Below, in pieces: positions 44,993-54,449 of a stretch of 64,000 nucleotides of DNA (the first letter of the stretch is position 1; each line of letters opens with the position of its first letter). The notes below the pieces were generated by a model that worked only from the letters and a program-made list of their open reading frames with translations, made no database searches and was not told the DNA's origin. Source of the DNA: Polytrichum commune (lineage: Eukaryota > Streptophyta > Polytrichopsida > Polytrichales > Polytrichaceae); the NCBI GenBank assembly GCA_950295325.1, contig OX485809.1:35717081-35781080 (forward strand), read 5' to 3'. The translations under genes and the position numbers were made by a program.

Positions 44993-44994
44993 AG

Positions 44995-45968
44995 TGTCGC
45001 AACCCTTGCTAGCCCCCCTTGACAATCTTGCCAATTTTCAATTCTAGCAAAGGTTACGAGCGCTAACCATTTGCATTCCGCCATGCTAATGGTTAGCTCC
45101 TCCTACCCCGGACCTTATAGTTCATAGGAGGGAACCAACCCTCCTACTTTGCTTTCGGGACTCACCCCTTAATCGGTAACTCATTTCTTGGATGTGGACT
45201 TCCATCCATGGAAGTCCAATCCTATGTTGATCATCGCGTTGCCGGAGCAACACTACAACAACCCGAACCATACTAGGCAACTATGGCCTCACAATGGGCC
45301 AATGCCCATGGAGGCCGTGCCGTTCGGCCTCGGGTGGGTGAGGCCACACCACCTCACCCATATAAGCCTCTAGGACTCTACGCGGGGCCCCTACCCCACC
45401 GTCAACCAACCTCTTGTCTCTCTACCAAGAGTTGGGGCCAAGTGGACATTTTCCTTTAGCTGCTGGGCCTAGAACCCCCTAGCAGCTTCAGACCATCATA
45501 ACTTCCTTGTATGATGTCTGATCATAACAACCAACCACTCCATCTTCATCTACGCTTTACGTAGATGCCGATGGACTCCTCACTTGCCCCATTCGGACAA
45601 GTACTGAGGACGTTATGCCTGTTTGAACCTTGGCAGTCCCGGGAATCACTCCCAGGCACTGCTGTAGCAGGGCGCTGTCCCGGGACAGCGCCCCACTCAA
45701 ATGGCCATAACTCCTAGCTCACACCTCCGATTGAGGTGTTCTTGAGCTTTCTAGAATCACCACGCCATGAGCTACGCATAGCTCATGGCCTTACCCTTGT
45801 GCCTCCTAGTCTTCGTGGGTGGGAGGCGTTCCCAACGCCCGGGGCCCTCACCCACACTAGGATCACTTGGGCCCTCTCACCAACGGCGCCACAAGTCCCG
45901 GGTGTCACTCCGGGGTCCCCCTTGTGCCCATGGTGTTTCGGGCACTCCTCATGGAGAGGTGCGCGACA
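44995..45968 (-). repeat. 5' LTR of copy D
   Basis: TGTCGC...GCGACA, 974 bases, nearly identical to 37352-38325 and followed by the right target duplication CGCCC (45969-45973). Confidence 0.9.
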
Positions 45969-45973
45969 CGCCC

Positions 45974-46315
45974 CCCCTTACAGTGCAACAAGGCCAATCT
46001 CATGATGCACGAGAGTTTGGGTCGGCCGACCCAAACCCCGTGACCGCTCAGTCTTCAATGGACCAGCATGGGTCTGAAAGAGACACACCCATGCCTGATG
46101 TTGAAGGTCCTCGAGGGCCTGGTGATACTTCTACTCCTATCCCAATCGATGAACCTATGCATGATGCACATGCGGAGGTTGGGTTAGGAGAAGGTCCTGA
46201 CACTGAGCGCTTGCAGGAGAGGGGTGCTGACATCGTCGGAGAAGGTGGTGGCGAGAGAGAACGACAAGCGGAGGCGGTGGAGGCTTCCATGGCGTCCAGG
46301 CATGACCAGGGAGAG
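45974..46315 (+). pseudogene. Exon 3 continuation of the broken host gene
   Basis: 114 codons resuming the frame of 36194-37351 after copy D (PLTVQQGQSHDAREFGSADPNP...), ending at the donor GAG/GTAATA in phase 0. It is low-complexity Gly/Glu/Asp/Pro sequence with no recognised domain. A second in-frame palindrome (46015-46036) is read FGSADPNP, nearly the same peptide as at 37324. Another palindrome lies in the following intron at 46338-46359. Confidence 0.55.
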
Positions 46316-46806
46316 GTAATACACTGAGACCTCCTCAGTTTGGGTCGCTCGACCCAAACTCCTGGTCTATTGTCTTGTTGCCGTGGTCGTGTCCCCCCTA
46401 GCTAGGAGGAACTGCCCCCACCCCGTCCATCCGCTCTCGCATCCCTTCAGCCCCCCCCCCTCGCGACGATCACTAACGTCGCCCGCCCACGATTTTACTC
46501 GAACTTGGAGGCGTGCACACAATTTTGTAGATGTTGAATTAGGATAGTTTGAACGGATCGTTCAACGCGGCTTCGCACCCCTAGGCATTTTGTACATAGA
46601 GCATTGCAAACAATAAAATTATTATTTTGTGCCCTTATGTTTGTTTTCGTGTTCAAATGTATATTTTTTCCTCTTGCCCCCTCTTGCATTTGTATGGCCG
46701 CCTATGCATAGTGGTTCTTGTATTTTTCACAGAAAATATTGTATTCACTTTAAGTGGACATAGCATGACATAGTCTTCCCCCGCCTTATGTCGCTCGTCT
46801 CCACAG

Positions 46807-47329
46807 GGATCGGAGCATAGCGTCGCTGCTCCCCGCCGGGCCTCTCCAAGAAGCGAGGAAGGTAGCGCGATGGTCCCCCCCATTTTACCCGTTCCACCTT
46901 TGCCGCCTAAGACCCGGTTCCTGGTGTTAGACCTCAACGGGGTCCTCGTCCAATGCGTTCATTGCCCGAGGACCCCCACGGTGGCCTTTTGCAAGCCCGA
47001 GGACGCGAATTACGACGGGCCGCCCACGTTCATAAAGAGCAAGCTAGTTCACCTCCGCCCGTGGCTTCGGACCTTCCTCCAGATCGCCCAACAACGATGG
47101 TGGGTGGTCGTGTGGAGCTCCATGAAGGCCGAGAACACCAATGCAGTCGTGGAGTTCATCTTCAAGGGCATCGAGCCCCCCTGCATGGTCCTAGCATAGG
47201 AAGCCTGTAGAATATTGTACACACCGGACGGCAAAGTCGTCAAAAAACCAAACAACCCCGCTTCCCCCCAATACCTCAAGGTCTTGAAGCCCATTTTTTG
47301 GGACCAGCGTCCGTCATTGATAGGTGTCC
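46807..47329 (+). pseudogene. HAD phosphatase (NLI-interacting factor/FCP1-like) N-terminal half
   Basis: The exon starts after CTCCACAG in phase 0, and the open frame enters MVPPILPVPPLPPKTRFL at 46870. RFLVLDLNGVLVQCV is HAD motif I with DLNG in place of DLDG/DLDE. VHLRPWLRTFLQ and VVVWSSMKAENTNAVV (motif II, WSS) match the plant NLI-interacting-factor-like phosphatases. A TAG at 47197-47199 interrupts the frame (MVLA stop EACRILYTPDG), after which it stays open to the LTR insertion at 47330. The loss of the second Asp of DxD would reduce phosphatase chemistry, as known for some plant members. Confidence 0.7.
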
Positions 47330-48301
47330 TGTCGCGCACCTCTCCATGAGGAGTGCCCGAAACACCATGGGCACAAGGGGGACCCCGGAGTGACACCCGG
47401 GACTTGTGGCGCCGTTGGTGAGAGGGCCCAAGTGATCCTAGTGTGGGTGAGGGCCCCGGGCGTTGGGAACGCCTCCCACCCACGAAGACTAGGAGGCACA
47501 AGGGTAAGGCCATGAGCTATGCGTAGCTCATGGCGTGGTGATTCTAGAATGCTCAAGAACACCTCAATCGGAGGTGTGAGCTAGGAGTTATGGCCATTTG
47601 AGTGGGGCGCTGTCCCGGGACAGCGCCCTGGTACAGCAGTGCCTGGGAGGGATTCCCGGGACTGCCAAGGTTCAAACAGGCATAACTTCCCCAAGACTTG
47701 CTCGAATGGTGCAAGTGAGGAGTCCATCGGCATCTACGTGAAGCGTAGATGAGGATGGAGTGGTTGGTTGGTATGATCAGACATCATACAAGAAAGTTAT
47801 GATGGTCTGAAGCTGCTGGGGGGTTCTAGGCCCAGCAGCTAAAGGAAATTGTCCACTTGGCCCCAACTCTTGGTAGGGAGACAAGAGGTTGGTTGACGGT
47901 GGGGTAGGGGCCCCGCGTAGAGTCCTAGAGGCTTATATGGGTGAGGTGGTGTGGCCTCACCCACCCGAGGCCGAACGGCAAGGCCTCCATGGGCTTTGGC
48001 CTATTGTGAGGCCATAGTTGCCTAGTATGCTTCGGGTTGTTGTAGTGTTGCTCCGGCAACGCGATGATCAACATAGGATTGGACTTCCATGGATGGAAGT
48101 CCACATTGGGGAAATGGGTTACCGATTAAGGGGTGAGTCCCGAAAGCAAAGTAGGAGGGTTGGTTCCCTCCTATGAACTATTGGTCCGGGGTAAGAGGAG
48201 CTATCCATTAGCATGGCGGAATGCGAATGGTTAGCGCTCGTAACCTTTGCTAGAAACGAAAATTGGCAAGATTGTTAAGGGACCTAGCAAGGGTTGCGAC
48301 A
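47330..48301 (+). repeat. Solo LTR of the chromovirus family
   Basis: 972 bases, TGTCGCGCACC...GGGTTGCGACA, flanked by 5-bp target duplications TGTCC at 47325-47329 and 48302-48306. No internal element sequence is present, so it was left by recombination between two LTRs. It proves the family's true LTR ends. Confidence 0.93.
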
Positions 48302-48596
48302 TGTCCCCTACGACGTCCGTCCCACCCGGGAGAACACGCTCATGGTGGACGACAGCGCCGCAAAGAACATGTTGAACCCGACGGCCAACTTAATAGTTTG
48401 CCCTACGTGGACGGTCGAGAAGGTCCGGGACCGATTTTTGTTAGACCTTAGTAAATACCTCCAGGCGCTCAGGGGAAGCGGACTACCTGTAAACAATTTT
48501 ATTAGGAATAATCCGATAGGTGAGAGATACTTGGATCCACGAGACCATTTGTACAGAGAGTTGTTCTCTCACGCGAAATTTAACAAGCTCATTTGA
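48302..48596 (+). pseudogene. HAD phosphatase C-terminal half
   Basis: Resumes the frame of 46807-47329 when the LTR and one TGTCC are removed. RENTLMVDDSAAKNMLNP is the HAD motif III/IV loop (DDS), followed by NLIVCPTWT and a helical C-terminus. It ends HAKFNKLI-TGA at 48594-48596, just before a GT microsatellite. Whether this TGA is the natural end or a further break is open, since likely exons follow. Confidence 0.7.
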
Positions 48597-48603
48597 GGCA
48601 GCA

Positions 48604-48604
48604 C

Positions 48605-48632
<28 letters not shown>
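48604..48632. repeat. GT microsatellite
   Basis: About thirteen GT dinucleotides, interrupted near the end by ATGTGTATG. Confidence 0.9.
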
Positions 48633-48639
<7 letters not shown>

Positions 48640-48746
48640 CGCCCGCCCACTTTGTGTAATATATGCTTCATATGTATCTTGATTTTCACGCGCTCTAGCA
48701 AACCCTCTTCCTTTGGGTTTTGTTTCGTTTCCTTTTTTGCGCCAGC

Positions 48747-49099
48747 GTTTGGAGCCCTCGATTGACATCGTCAGCGAGTCAGACTTGGGGAGCTTCTTCT
48801 ACGAGACCGTTTACGACGCCGCGTCAACCATTGACTACTCCAAGGAGCCTATTGACGCCGGCGTCGTCGATAGCCCCCCACCCAAGCAAATCTTACGGCG
48901 ATCTCCGTCCTCGTCGCCGCTCAAGGGCATAAATCGCAAATGCGTCCGGACATCCCCCTCTCGGCCCGGCGGAAGTATTACACCTCAACGGCGGCTGCGG
49001 ATGGACGCACGGCCAACGAAGAGTGGAACCCTTCCTATTCCTTTGCGGGACGCCTTGCCCCTCCTTGCCAACTCCGACGGGAACGCCCCCGGTGACAAG
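48747..49099 (+). CDS. Putative downstream exon, Ser/Pro/Arg-rich
   Basis: Likely exon between an acceptor (TTTTTTGCGCCAG) and a donor (GACAAG/GTGAAC), open throughout. RLEPSIDIVSESDLGSFFYETVYDAASTIDYSKEP is acidic and aromatic, then a Ser/Arg/Pro-rich tail follows. No domain recognised. It joins in phase 0 to 49236-49553. It may be the 3' end of the same host gene or a separate transcript. Confidence 0.4.
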
Positions 49100-49235
49100 G
49101 TGAACCCCCCCCCCCCTCTCTAAAACATGGTTAACCGCGCATTACAATCATTTTGCACTTAAAAAATGATCGTGTGACACGTTTGGGTCTTCCTCCCTAA
49201 ACTAACACATGTGGTCTTGCATTGACGCGTTGCAG

Positions 49236-49553
49236 GTTGCTCCCACCCGTAAACCTATGCGGTCTAGTGCGTCCATCGAGTTCGAGCGTATGTACGCCAT
49301 GACCAGAAATGCGAGACAATCCACTTCATCGTATTCGAATTCTTCGACGTATATTTCGGGCGGCCGACGGACTCCAAAATGTGTTATGGATGGCGGTCAC
49401 CCCAAGAATGGCTATAGTCGCGGGGCGGAGATTTTCAGGAATGTTGAAGCAATGCGAGCAAAAGAAGCCGCAGCAAAAGAAAAAGAGGCAAAAGAAAAAG
49501 AGGCAAAAGAAAAAAAAAGAAAAGAAAAAGAGGCAATCTCCGAGGCTAGATAG
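49236..49553 (+). CDS. Putative last exon, Lys/Glu-rich coiled coil
   Basis: Follows the acceptor GCGTTGCAG, phase 0. VAPTRKPMRSSASIEFERMY leads to a basic Ser-rich region and a C-terminal helix of AKEKEAKEKE repeats ending EAISEAR-stop. The repeat is coded by an A-rich GCAAAAGAAAAAGAG tandem. No known function. Confidence 0.4.
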   Translation, partial: VAPTRKPMRSSASIEFERMYAMTRNARQSTSSYSNSSTYISGGRRTPKCVMDGGHPKNGYSRGAEIFRNVEAMRAKEAAAKEKEAKEKEAKEKKRKEKEAISEAR

Positions 49554-49694
49554 GCCATAGTAGGCGTAGGGTTTTGGGCCATAGGCAACATCATTTTGGG
49601 TCGCACTATCCAATGTATGTGTGGTGTTAGGATGCTATGCATTTTACATGCCATACTTTGTATGTTTTTTTTGCAATAATATAAGTGTCACATG

Positions 49695-49960
49695 ATTTCC
49701 CCTTCAATATGGTCCAAGGTTTGGATTGCCCTAACTAAACCATCACAAATATGAGTTTGGAATATTTTGTATGTTATATTATATTGGTTCACATAGTTCC
49801 CCTTCAATATGGTCTAAGGGTTTGGAGTGCCCTACCTAAAACATATTCATACAAGATCTCATATTTTGTGTGCGATAATATGAATGTTTTAAGATTTCCC
49901 CTTCAATTTGGCCTAAGGTTTGGATTGCTCATCCTAAACAATCCCAAATATGAGTTATTA
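49695..49960. repeat. Three roughly 100-bp repeats with decayed palindromes
   Basis: Each unit reads CCCCTTCAATATGGTCTAAGG, then a mutated palindrome (GGTTTGGATTGCCCTAACTAAACC at 49716 and variants at 49817 and 49916), then AAATATGAGTT. Compared with GTTTGGGTCG...CGACCCAAAC most changes are C to T or G to A. Confidence 0.65.
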
Positions 49961-50114
49961 ATGGGGTTCTTGTTCTAAATACCCGACACAAAGTGTTCGC
50001 ATCTTACAACTTTCTCCAATATGTGTTCCATTTATCCTTGTTCTTATTTATGTGAATGTCTCAAAATGCCCAAAAAGTCTCAATTTAACGAATATAGTGT
50101 TATAGGATCTAAAG
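49961..50114. other. Short spacer, nothing recognised
   Basis: AT-rich sequence between the repeats and the copia fragment. No LTR end or primer site seen. Confidence 0.5.
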
Positions 50115-51935
50115 GCAATACATGACCTACCTCGAGTGACATTGCTGAACCCCTTAACCCTAAGTATCGAACACTTACTGATATATATTCTGCTTCTTCT
50201 GCTTCTCATCCTACTACCGTAGATCCTCCACCCTCGTTCGCCAACCTTGTTCAAACAGCCGATACTTATCACGAACCTGCCACATACAAACATGCTACTA
50301 TGTCACCACAAGCAGCATTATGGAAGGCAGCAATGGAAAGAGAATACAATTCTCTTATGGAAAACAAAACATGGATCCTTGTCCCACCACCTCCTGGCCG
50401 GAACATTATTCATTGCAAATGGGTTTACAAGATCAAGTATACATCCATTGGAGCCATTGACAAATACAAAGCCAGATTGGTTGCAAAAGGGTATAGTCAG
50501 ATTCATGGCATTGACTATGAAGAAACTTTTAGCCCAGTCATTAAGCATTAACCATGTTTTATTTGCTATCACTGCTGTTTTACGCATGCATATGCGCCAG
50601 TTCGACATCGGGACTGCCTACCTCAACAGCACTCTAACTACCCGGATATACATGCATCAACCCGAAGGATTTGTCAATACCAAGATACCATTGCACGTTT
50701 GTCTCCTACTCAAAAGCTTGTATGGACTCAAACAATCGGGAAGGCTATGGAATCATACCTTTGATCACTTTCTTAAACTATACAATCTTCTTACCAGTGA
50801 CGCCGATACTTGCGTATACTACCGACCCACCTCCAACAACTTTGTCGACCTTATTGTTGGCATCTTTGTGGACGACGGCATAGTTTGTGCTTCAAATCCT
50901 GCCGATCTTGATGCTATCATTCAACACCTTGCTACAATGTTTAAGGTTACTCACGGTCCCATGGATTATTATGTCAGCTTCCAGGTACATCAAGATTTAT
51001 CTACAGATACAATTTTCATCAATCAGTCTCGGTATATCTTTGATATTCTTCATCGCTTCCAACTCGACCAAGCAAATCACGTGTCCACACCAGCAGATAC
51101 TCATCTTCCTTTACAAGCGACTATGGGATCAGATGACTTACCTCTTCCCTCCACTATTCCATATCGCGAAGCTGTTGGATGTTTAATGTATGCGATGGTT
51201 TTGACACGACCCGACATTGCCTTCGCAGTCAGCCGCGTTGCCAAATACACAAGTTCTCCCCGGCAATCACATTGGATTGCAGTTAAGCGAATTTTTCGGT
51301 ACCTCTTTGCTACTATTCATATGGGTATTTCCTACTATGGTTCTTCAACAGATCTTACCCTCCGAGGTTTTTGTGATGCAGACTATGTTGGCGATCATGA
51401 TGACAGGAAATCCCAAACTGGTTACATCTTTCTCCTGGCCAATGTCGCCATTGCTTGGTGCAGCAAGCGTCAAGGATGCACCGCAGATTCCACCACTGAA
51501 GCAGAGTTTGTCGCCATGGCTAAATCCGTGAAAGAAGCCATATGGCTCCGCCGCCTCCTTCATAGTCTCGGTTTCCCTTCCTCGCTCCCAACACCCATCT
51601 TTTCTGACAACCAAGGAGCTATTCAATTAGTCAAGACCCCAAAATATCACAAACGAACTAAGCATATTGAAACCAAGTACTATCTTATCCGAGAAAAGTA
51701 TACACAACAACAGGTGGACGTTTCTTACATCAACACCAAGCAACAGTTGGCTGATCTTCTTACAAAGGCACTTCCCCGTGAGTCATTCCAGCATCTCCGT
51801 GCACTCCAGGGCCTCGTTGTTCCTCCGTCTCGAACGAGTGGGAGGTTGTGTGCAGACGTTCTCACAGAGAAACAACCAAGTCAGACGAAGGATGACTCCA
51901 AAAAGGCAAGTATCACAAAAGAGAAGGCACATTAG
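50115..51935 (+). pseudogene. Ty1/copia RT-RNase H fragment, frameshifted
   Basis: Starts in a Ser/Pro linker ([20 protein letters not shown]), then the copia RT opening ([46 protein letters not shown]). A frameshift near 50540 removes part of finger/palm and the frame continues HMRQFDIGTAYLNSTL, LKSLYGLKQSGRLWN, catalytic FVDDG, LTRPDIAFAVSRV, RNase H CDADYVGDHDDRKSQTGY, TTEAEFVAMAKSVKEAIWL, FSDNQGAIQLVK, HIETKYYLIREK. It lacks gag and integrase, and no LTRs are seen nearby. In an intact copia element this region copies RNA into cDNA; here it is a dead remnant. Confidence 0.9.
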
Positions 51936-54062
51936 ATTTCTTTCAACAATCAAGATGAGATTGATAAACACTATAGATAATCAACAAAGCAGTGCTATTT
52001 CTGATACAAATTGTAAGTCAAAACATATGTATATCACATATTATACGGAGCATTATAGAATAGAGTCCAGCAAAAGGTTGATGAAATAGTGAGTCTCATC
52101 AAGAACCAAATGAAGTCTAACATATCAAAACACATAAACGTTTTAGCAAGGAGTCCAGATGTGGATAATGTGTAGAAGTGTTACAATAGAGTGAGAAGTA
52201 CACAAGCAGTTGTGAAGAAGAAATGGAGACTAGGAAAAGACAAGAAAGAGTATTTCCACAAGATGGAGAAGAGAAGCTCTGTGACACGACCAGCAAAAGA
52301 CAAGAGCTTGAGAGCGCACAAGTGCGAGGAGCGCCGATTGAGTAAAGACAAGGAGACATCGTGCAGGAGAATGCAGAGCTAAGATGTAACAATGAGGATA
52401 TATCTCAACGTCTTAACAACGATGTGTCAGAGAAAGAGAAGGGACTATGAAAACAAGGAAGCTCCTGCGACTAGACTATTGTCACGCTGATAAGACAAGG
52501 AACAGACTCCACTATCTGCAATCTTACTAAGCTACATTTTAGACTCATGATAGATAGTAGACATCATCATTAGACAAAGATAGAGTTAACAAGTAATAAT
52601 TACCACAGGTATGGGTAGATACAGATTTGATTCTAGATGTTAGATGATTGAAAAGCAATTAGGGTTAATAGTGACCTAATCTAGAGTTAGGGTTAGGTGT
52701 AGACTAAGGAGAGTACCTAAGTTTAGGTTTAGGGTAGGAAGCCTATTGGAACCAAATGAACGAGTGGGAGTAATGGATGTATTCGTACGTTCATCCAGTT
52801 CCAACGACTTCTATGAGGCTACTTATGGAACCTTCGGTGAAGAAGAACATTCTAGAAATGGACGAAGGAGAGTTCAGGTTTATAAGGTGATGAACAGGAA
52901 GTAGATCTATCTTGGTTATTCATGTAGTATATCGATAGAGCGTAGATATGGCAATACATGTAGACAACACATCATACATCAGGCGTAGGAATAGAAGAAG
53001 AATTCTATAAGATGTATTAAAGCGATATAGCAATAAATTTTTCCATTCAAATCATAGTTAGTCTCTACACAGATACGTGCGTAATAAGCACATTTTGCAT
53101 TAAAGCCCAACAGGCGTCTCACCAATTGAGGTCGACAGAGTACCGGCCCTGGTTTCGCCTCCCTGAAGATTTTAAGAAGACACTCCCTCAAGGCCCTTCC
53201 TGCCTCTATAAGAAGGCAAAGGTCTTCGGCTCCTCTCTTCTTTGGTTTTGCAATCTGCAGCTTTTTGGGTTCCTTAGTAGCCAGCCCCTAGCTTTCGTCC
53301 TTGAGCTTCCTTCTTGCGCCGGCTGTGCTTGTACTCCAGGTTGGTCATGCGGTCCTGCACTTCAGCTTCATGCTTGCCGATCGCTTATGCGCTCTTTTTC
53401 CTCTAGAGTTGTGAGCTAACTAGTTCCTTTGATTTAGAAGTGATTGTTCGAAGTCTGTTTGCACAGCTGGGTTCCACAAATGTAAAACGGTGTTGCATTT
53501 CCGGAATATGATCCTGCTGCTTTTTTATTTTTGTTTCTGCTCTTGCGTGATTCTCTTTCATGTTGTGGTCTAAACCGTTACGAGTGCAAAGAATGGAGGA
53601 AAAAACAAAAGCAGTCACTTCAGTCTGTGGTTCAGTCTTTGTACTAATCTGATTCTTGTCGTGCGAGTTTTCGCGATCAACCTACAGTAACAACCATATC
53701 TCCTTGTATGTTCGGCGTTTGCTTTATCTGCCACTAATGCAGCTTGCATTGTTGTGGACCATCTGTAATCTCTACTTTGAGGTTTTATGTAAAGGGAATT
53801 TACCAGAATAAAAAAGAAAATTGTGTCATGACTATAGGGTTCTGAGTTCTCCCTGCTCTGCTTGAAATGACACTGAACCTTTGGTTTCTGCGGGCTGCGG
53901 TCGTGAGCCATTCGAAGAACAAACACCTCACCTCGCAATTTCAATTCCGAAATATCTGGTCTTTTCTCTTTCCTGTGGTTGCTCTTGTTTGTGCAGCAGG
54001 GATAGATTCACTGCTCGGAAGAAACCGATATCTTACAGTCACGGGATTCTCAGCTCGGTGTT
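51936..54062. other. No clear gene; possible promoter for the TPD1-like copy
   Basis: 51936-53090 holds nothing recognisable (AG-rich, short frames only). At 53100-53420 a TATA-like CTATAAGAAGG (about 53205) precedes CT-rich sequence, and a splice-acceptor-like TTTGTGCAG lies at about 53996. This could be an old promoter and leader for the TPD1-like sequence, without proof. Confidence 0.35.
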
Positions 54063-54449
54063 ACCTCGAGCTCCCAAGTTGCAGAGAAGGGTGGCTGGGT
54101 AGCAGTGCATCGCAAGATGGGCGCGTTCCAAACCTGTCACGCCACTGACATCAGTGTCGCACAGGGCTAAATCTCTGGCGACAAAATTCCACGCTTCAAA
54201 GTGCAGATCACCAACGCGTGCACGGACCACCTGTGCACCATTTCCAACATTGTGGTGAACTGCGGGCGCTTCTCTTCGGCCAACTTCGTGATCCCCAAGC
54301 TGTTTCGGCGCCTGAATGTGAACGCAGGCACATGCCTCGCCAACGATGGACGCTCCATCCAGCCCGGCCAAGTCATCACATTCACTGACGATGAGTTTTT
54401 CCGCCAGTCCATGAGCCTCAAATCTGCCACCGTCTCGTGCTTCGGGTGA
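54063..54449 (+). pseudogene. TPD1-like secreted ligand, broken copy 1
   Basis: TPD1-like proteins are small Cys-rich secreted ligands; Arabidopsis TPD1 binds the EMS1 receptor kinase in anther development. The frame reads WVAVHRKMGAFQTCHATDIS, VAQG, TAA (54168-54170), ISGDKIPRFKVQITNACTDH, CTISNIVVNCGRFSSANFV, PKLFRRLNVNAGTCLANDG, PGQVITFTDDEFFRQSMSL, ATVSCFG-stop. Spacing of the Cys residues (C-I-S-N-I-V-V-N-C-G, C-L-A-N-D-G, V-S-C-F) fits the family. The second copy has AAG at the stop position. The usual N-terminal signal peptide could not be placed; a hydrophobic stretch (WSFLFPVVALVCAAG near 53970) is in another frame. Confidence 0.7.

Larger units (their letters stand above)
40693..44994 (-). 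pseudogene. Decayed chromovirus internal region, copy D
   Basis: The same layout as copy B: chromodomain remnant (40693-40980), integrase (41039-41878; 203-residue frame with HHGLPKVIVWDQDPKF and KAERVNGVLKQYLRN), RNase H/RT repeats (42555-43180, three units), protease-side frame (43503-43874, FQCGTLEFCQNLTPCEIDEMHVIV), a 56-base repeat array (about 44100-44330), and leader to the primer site. TAG (complement at 41669-41671) and TGA at the integrase zinc finger match copies B and C. It has no intact RT catalytic block. Confidence 0.85.
37352..45968 (-). mobile_element. Non-autonomous chromovirus, copy D, inserted in the host gene exon
   Basis: Bounded by LTRs of 974 bases each (37352-38325 and 44995-45968). 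They share private variants (AGCCCCCCTTGACAATC, GAACCCCCTAGCAGC, CGGACAAGTACTGAGGACG) and differ at only a couple of positions by eye. The 5-bp target duplication CGCCC lies at 37347-37351 and 45969-45973. The near-identical LTRs point to a recent insertion although the internal pol is dead. An extra LTR lies inside (38906-39878). Confidence 0.9.

Noticed and set aside
53867-54148. 93-residue frame with a hydrophobic stretch as the TPD1-like signal peptide
   Set aside because: It is in a different frame from the TPD1-like coding sequence and crosses a splice-acceptor-like site, so the link cannot be supported.
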